Shown here: in pieces, positions 5,213 to 7,122 of the stretch | Numbering within the stretch: the stretch's first letter is position 1 | How the letters are laid out: every line of letters starts with the position of its first letter | Assembly (NCBI GenBank): GCA_003449615.1 | Contig: DMHA01000003.1 | Coordinates: forward strand, 5,857-12,978 | Direction of reading: 5' to 3' | Length of the DNA: 7,122 nt | Origin: Flavobacterium sp. | GTDB taxonomy: Bacteria; Bacteroidota; Bacteroidia; Flavobacteriales; Flavobacteriaceae | The notes under the pieces: model-generated | What the model was told of the DNA's origin: nothing | Databases searched by the model: none | Seen by the model: only the letters and a program-made list of their open reading frames with translations | Position numbers and translations under genes: made by a program

Positions 5213-7102
5213 ATGGGTAAAATAATCGGAATTGATTTAGGTACTACCAACTCTTGTGTTTCTGTAATGGAAGGTAATGAAGCAGTGGTTATTCCTAATG
5301 CAGAAGGAAAAAGAACAACACCATCTATCATCGCTTTTGTTGAAGGTGGAGAAATTAAAGTAGGTGATCCTGCCAAAAGACAAGCAGTAACAAATCCTAC
5401 CAAAACAATTGCATCTATCAAACGTTTTATGGGACATTCTTTTGCTGAAATTACTGAAGAAGCAAAAAGAGTTCCTTACAAAGTAGTAAAAGGTGACAAC
5501 AATACACCACGTGTGGATATTGATGGTCGTTTATATACTGCTCAAGAATTGTCGGCAATGACACTTCAAAAAATGAAAAAAACTGCCGAAGACTATTTGG
5601 GTCAAACAGTTACTGAAGCGGTTATTACAGTTCCTGCTTACTTTAACGATGCACAACGTCAGGCTACAAAAGAAGCTGGTGAAATTGCAGGTCTTAAAGT
5701 AATGCGTATCATCAACGAACCAACTGCTGCGGCTTTGGCTTATGGTTTGGATAAAAAAGGCAAAGATCAAAAAATTGCCGTTTACGATTTGGGTGGAGGT
5801 ACTTTTGATATTTCTGTTCTTGAATTAGGCGATGGAGTTTTCGAAGTTTTGTCAACAGATGGAGACACTCACTTGGGTGGAGACGATTTTGACCACGAAA
5901 TTATTGACTGGTTGGCCGACGAATTCAAAGCTGAAGAAGGTATCGATTTGCGTTTGGATCCAATGTCATTGCAACGTATTAAAGAAGCAGCCGAAAAAGC
6001 CAAAATTGAATTGTCTTCTTCTGCCGAAACTGAAATCAATTTACCTTATGTAACTGCCACAGCATCTGGACCAAAACACTTGGTGAAAAAATTAACCAGA
6101 GCTAAATTCGAACAATTGACAGATTCATTAGTAAAACGTTCAATGGCACCAGTTGCCAAAGCGTTGAAAAATGCCAATTTATCGGTTTCAGATATTGATG
6201 AAGTAATCTTAGTAGGAGGTTCTACTCGTATTCCAAGAATTGTGGAAGAAGTAGAGAAATTCTTTGGCAAAAAAGCATCAAAAGGAGTAAATCCTGATGA
6301 GGTGGTTGCTATTGGAGCTGCTATTCAAGGTGGCGTACTTTCTGGAGATGTAAAAGATGTATTGTTATTGGACGTTACACCTTTATCTTTGGGAATCGAA
6401 ACTATGGGTGGCGTTATGACTACATTAATTGAGTCTAACACCACTATTCCAACCAAAAAATCACAAGTGTTCTCTACTGCTGCCGATTCTCAACCAACCG
6501 TTGAAATCCACGTTTTGCAAGGTGCTAGAGCAATGGCTGCTGATAATAAAACAATCGGTCGTTTCCACTTAGATGGTATTCCACCAGCACCAAGAGGTGT
6601 TCCTCAAATTGAAGTAACTTTTGATATTGATGCCAATGGTATCATCAAAGTTTCGGCAACGGATAAAGGAACCGGAAAATCTCACGATATTCGTATCGAA
6701 GCTTCTTCAGGATTGACTGCTGAAGAAATCGAAAGAATGAAAAAAGATGCTGAAGCCAATGCTGATGCTGACAAAATAGCAAGAGAAAGAGCTGAAAAAT
6801 TGAATGAAGCCGATGGAATGATTTTCCAAACTGAATCTCAATTGAAAGAATTAGGCGAGAAATTGACTGATGAAAATAAAGTAGCTATCGAATATGCTTT
6901 GACAGAATTGAGAATGGCTCATCAATCTCAAGACATTCCAGCTATTCAAACCGCTCTTGACAACATCAACGCAGCTTGGAAAAAAGCTACTGAAGCAATG
7001 TATGCTCAAGGAGAACAAACTCAAGGTGGTGCTCAACAACCACAAGGAGAACAAACTCAAGGAGACAATGTAGAAGATGTTGAATTTGAAGAGGTTAAAT
7101 AA
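5213..7102 (+). CDS. dnaK: Molecular chaperone DnaK (Hsp70)
   Basis: Cytoplasmic ATP-dependent chaperone that binds exposed hydrophobic segments of clients with DnaJ and GrpE. It has 629 residues, complete and of normal length. The start ATG at 5213 gives the canonical N-terminus [16 protein letters not shown]. The nucleotide-binding domain (1 to about 378) has phosphate-1 loop DLGTTNS (8-14), [24 protein letters not shown], the phosphate-2 loop DLGGGTFD (192-199) and adenosine motif [11 protein letters not shown] (331-341). The interdomain linker is DVLLLD (382-387). The substrate-binding beta domain and helical lid follow, then a Gln/Gly-rich tail ending in the acidic DVEFEEVK motif, the usual DnaK C-terminal anchor. 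The tail carries a short internal duplication of GEQTQG. The gene is divergent from btuB; neither dnaJ nor grpE is in the window. Only 20 bases follow the stop, so any operon partner downstream cannot be judged. Identity is certain. Confidence 0.99.
   Translation: MGKIIGIDLGTTNSCVSVMEGNEAVVIPNAEGKRTTPSIIAFVEGGEIKVGDPAKRQAVTNPTKTIASIKRFMGHSFAEITEEAKRVPYKVVKGDNNTPRVDIDGRLYTAQELSAMTLQKMKKTAEDYLGQTVTEAVITVPAYFNDAQRQATKEAGEIAGLKVMRIINEPTAAALAYGLDKKGKDQKIAVYDLGGGTFDISVLELGDGVFEVLSTDGDTHLGGDDFDHEIIDWLADEFKAEEGIDLRLDPMSLQRIKEAAEKAKIELSSSAETEINLPYVTATASGPKHLVKKLTRAKFEQLTDSLVKRSMAPVAKALKNANLSVSDIDEVILVGGSTRIPRIVEEVEKFFGKKASKGVNPDEVVAIGAAIQGGVLSGDVKDVLLLDVTPLSLGIETMGGVMTTLIESNTTIPTKKSQVFSTAADSQPTVEIHVLQGARAMAADNKTIGRFHLDGIPPAPRGVPQIEVTFDIDANGIIKVSATDKGTGKSHDIRIEASSGLTAEEIERMKKDAEANADADKIARERAEKLNEADGMIFQTESQLKELGEKLTDENKVAIEYALTELRMAHQSQDIPAIQTALDNINAAWKKATEAMYAQGEQTQGGAQQPQGEQTQGDNVEDVEFEEVK
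7007..7062 (+). repeat. 20-bp direct repeat in the dnaK C-terminal tail
   Basis: CAAGGAGAACAAACTCAAGG occurs exactly at 7007-7026 and 7043-7062, 36 bp apart in phase. It encodes two copies of QGEQTQG in the disordered Gln/Gly tail of DnaK. This is a recent in-frame tandem duplication with one partly diverged spacer (GAQQP). It leaves the lid helices and the acidic C-terminus unaffected. Confidence 0.9.
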
Positions 7103-7122
7103 GTATTAAGATTTGAGTATTA

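Noticed and set aside
5158..5437. Open frames on the - strand opposite the start of dnaK
   Set aside because: They mirror the codon pattern of dnaK, whose frame is fully supported by Hsp70 motifs, and have no family features of their own.

Overview
The window looks like a chromosomal segment from a low-GC member of the Bacteroidota, most likely a Flavobacterium or close relative. Three things point there: two TonB-dependent outer-membrane receptors, one of them with an N-terminal CarboxypepD_reg-like domain before the plug; a TAnnTTTG-type promoter element; and start codons preceded by A/T-rich sequence with no Shine-Dalgarno motif. The genus is inferred from style and family knowledge, since no search was possible.

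Layout. (1) Positions 1-2445, + strand: an outer-membrane TonB-dependent receptor-like protein. It enters the window already inside its signal peptide, so its true start lies upstream. (2) Positions 2446-2544: a short convergent intergenic region holding a perfect 16-bp inverted repeat. (3) Positions 2545-4449, - strand: a BtuB-type TonB-dependent receptor. (4) Positions 4450-5212: a 763-bp divergent intergenic region. Its left half, read on the - strand, carries a TAnnTTTG promoter element, a well-conserved cobalamin riboswitch, and a GC-rich hairpin followed by U residues just before the btuB start. Its right half holds AT-rich sequence, an array of AATCTAAAATCT-like repeats and a sigma-54-like promoter facing right. 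(5) Positions 5213-7102, + strand: complete dnaK (Hsp70).

The riboswitch and the BtuB-like receptor form one functional unit. The leader senses adenosylcobalamin-type ligands and should switch off synthesis of the outer-membrane B12 importer when the cofactor is plentiful. dnaK is a separate, divergently transcribed unit. The first receptor is convergent with btuB and nothing in the sequence ties it to B12.

The most unusual structure is in the leader. Two internal arms of the cobalamin riboswitch are swollen to about 73 and 77 nt by self-complementary copies of an AATCTAAAATCT-type repeat. The same repeat forms a third, one-directional array beside the dnaK promoter. The probable transcription terminator of the riboswitch is itself a GC-rich palindrome of a kind that looks like a dispersed repeat. 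I found no CRISPR array, tRNA, rRNA, complete insertion sequence or clearly new multi-gene system.
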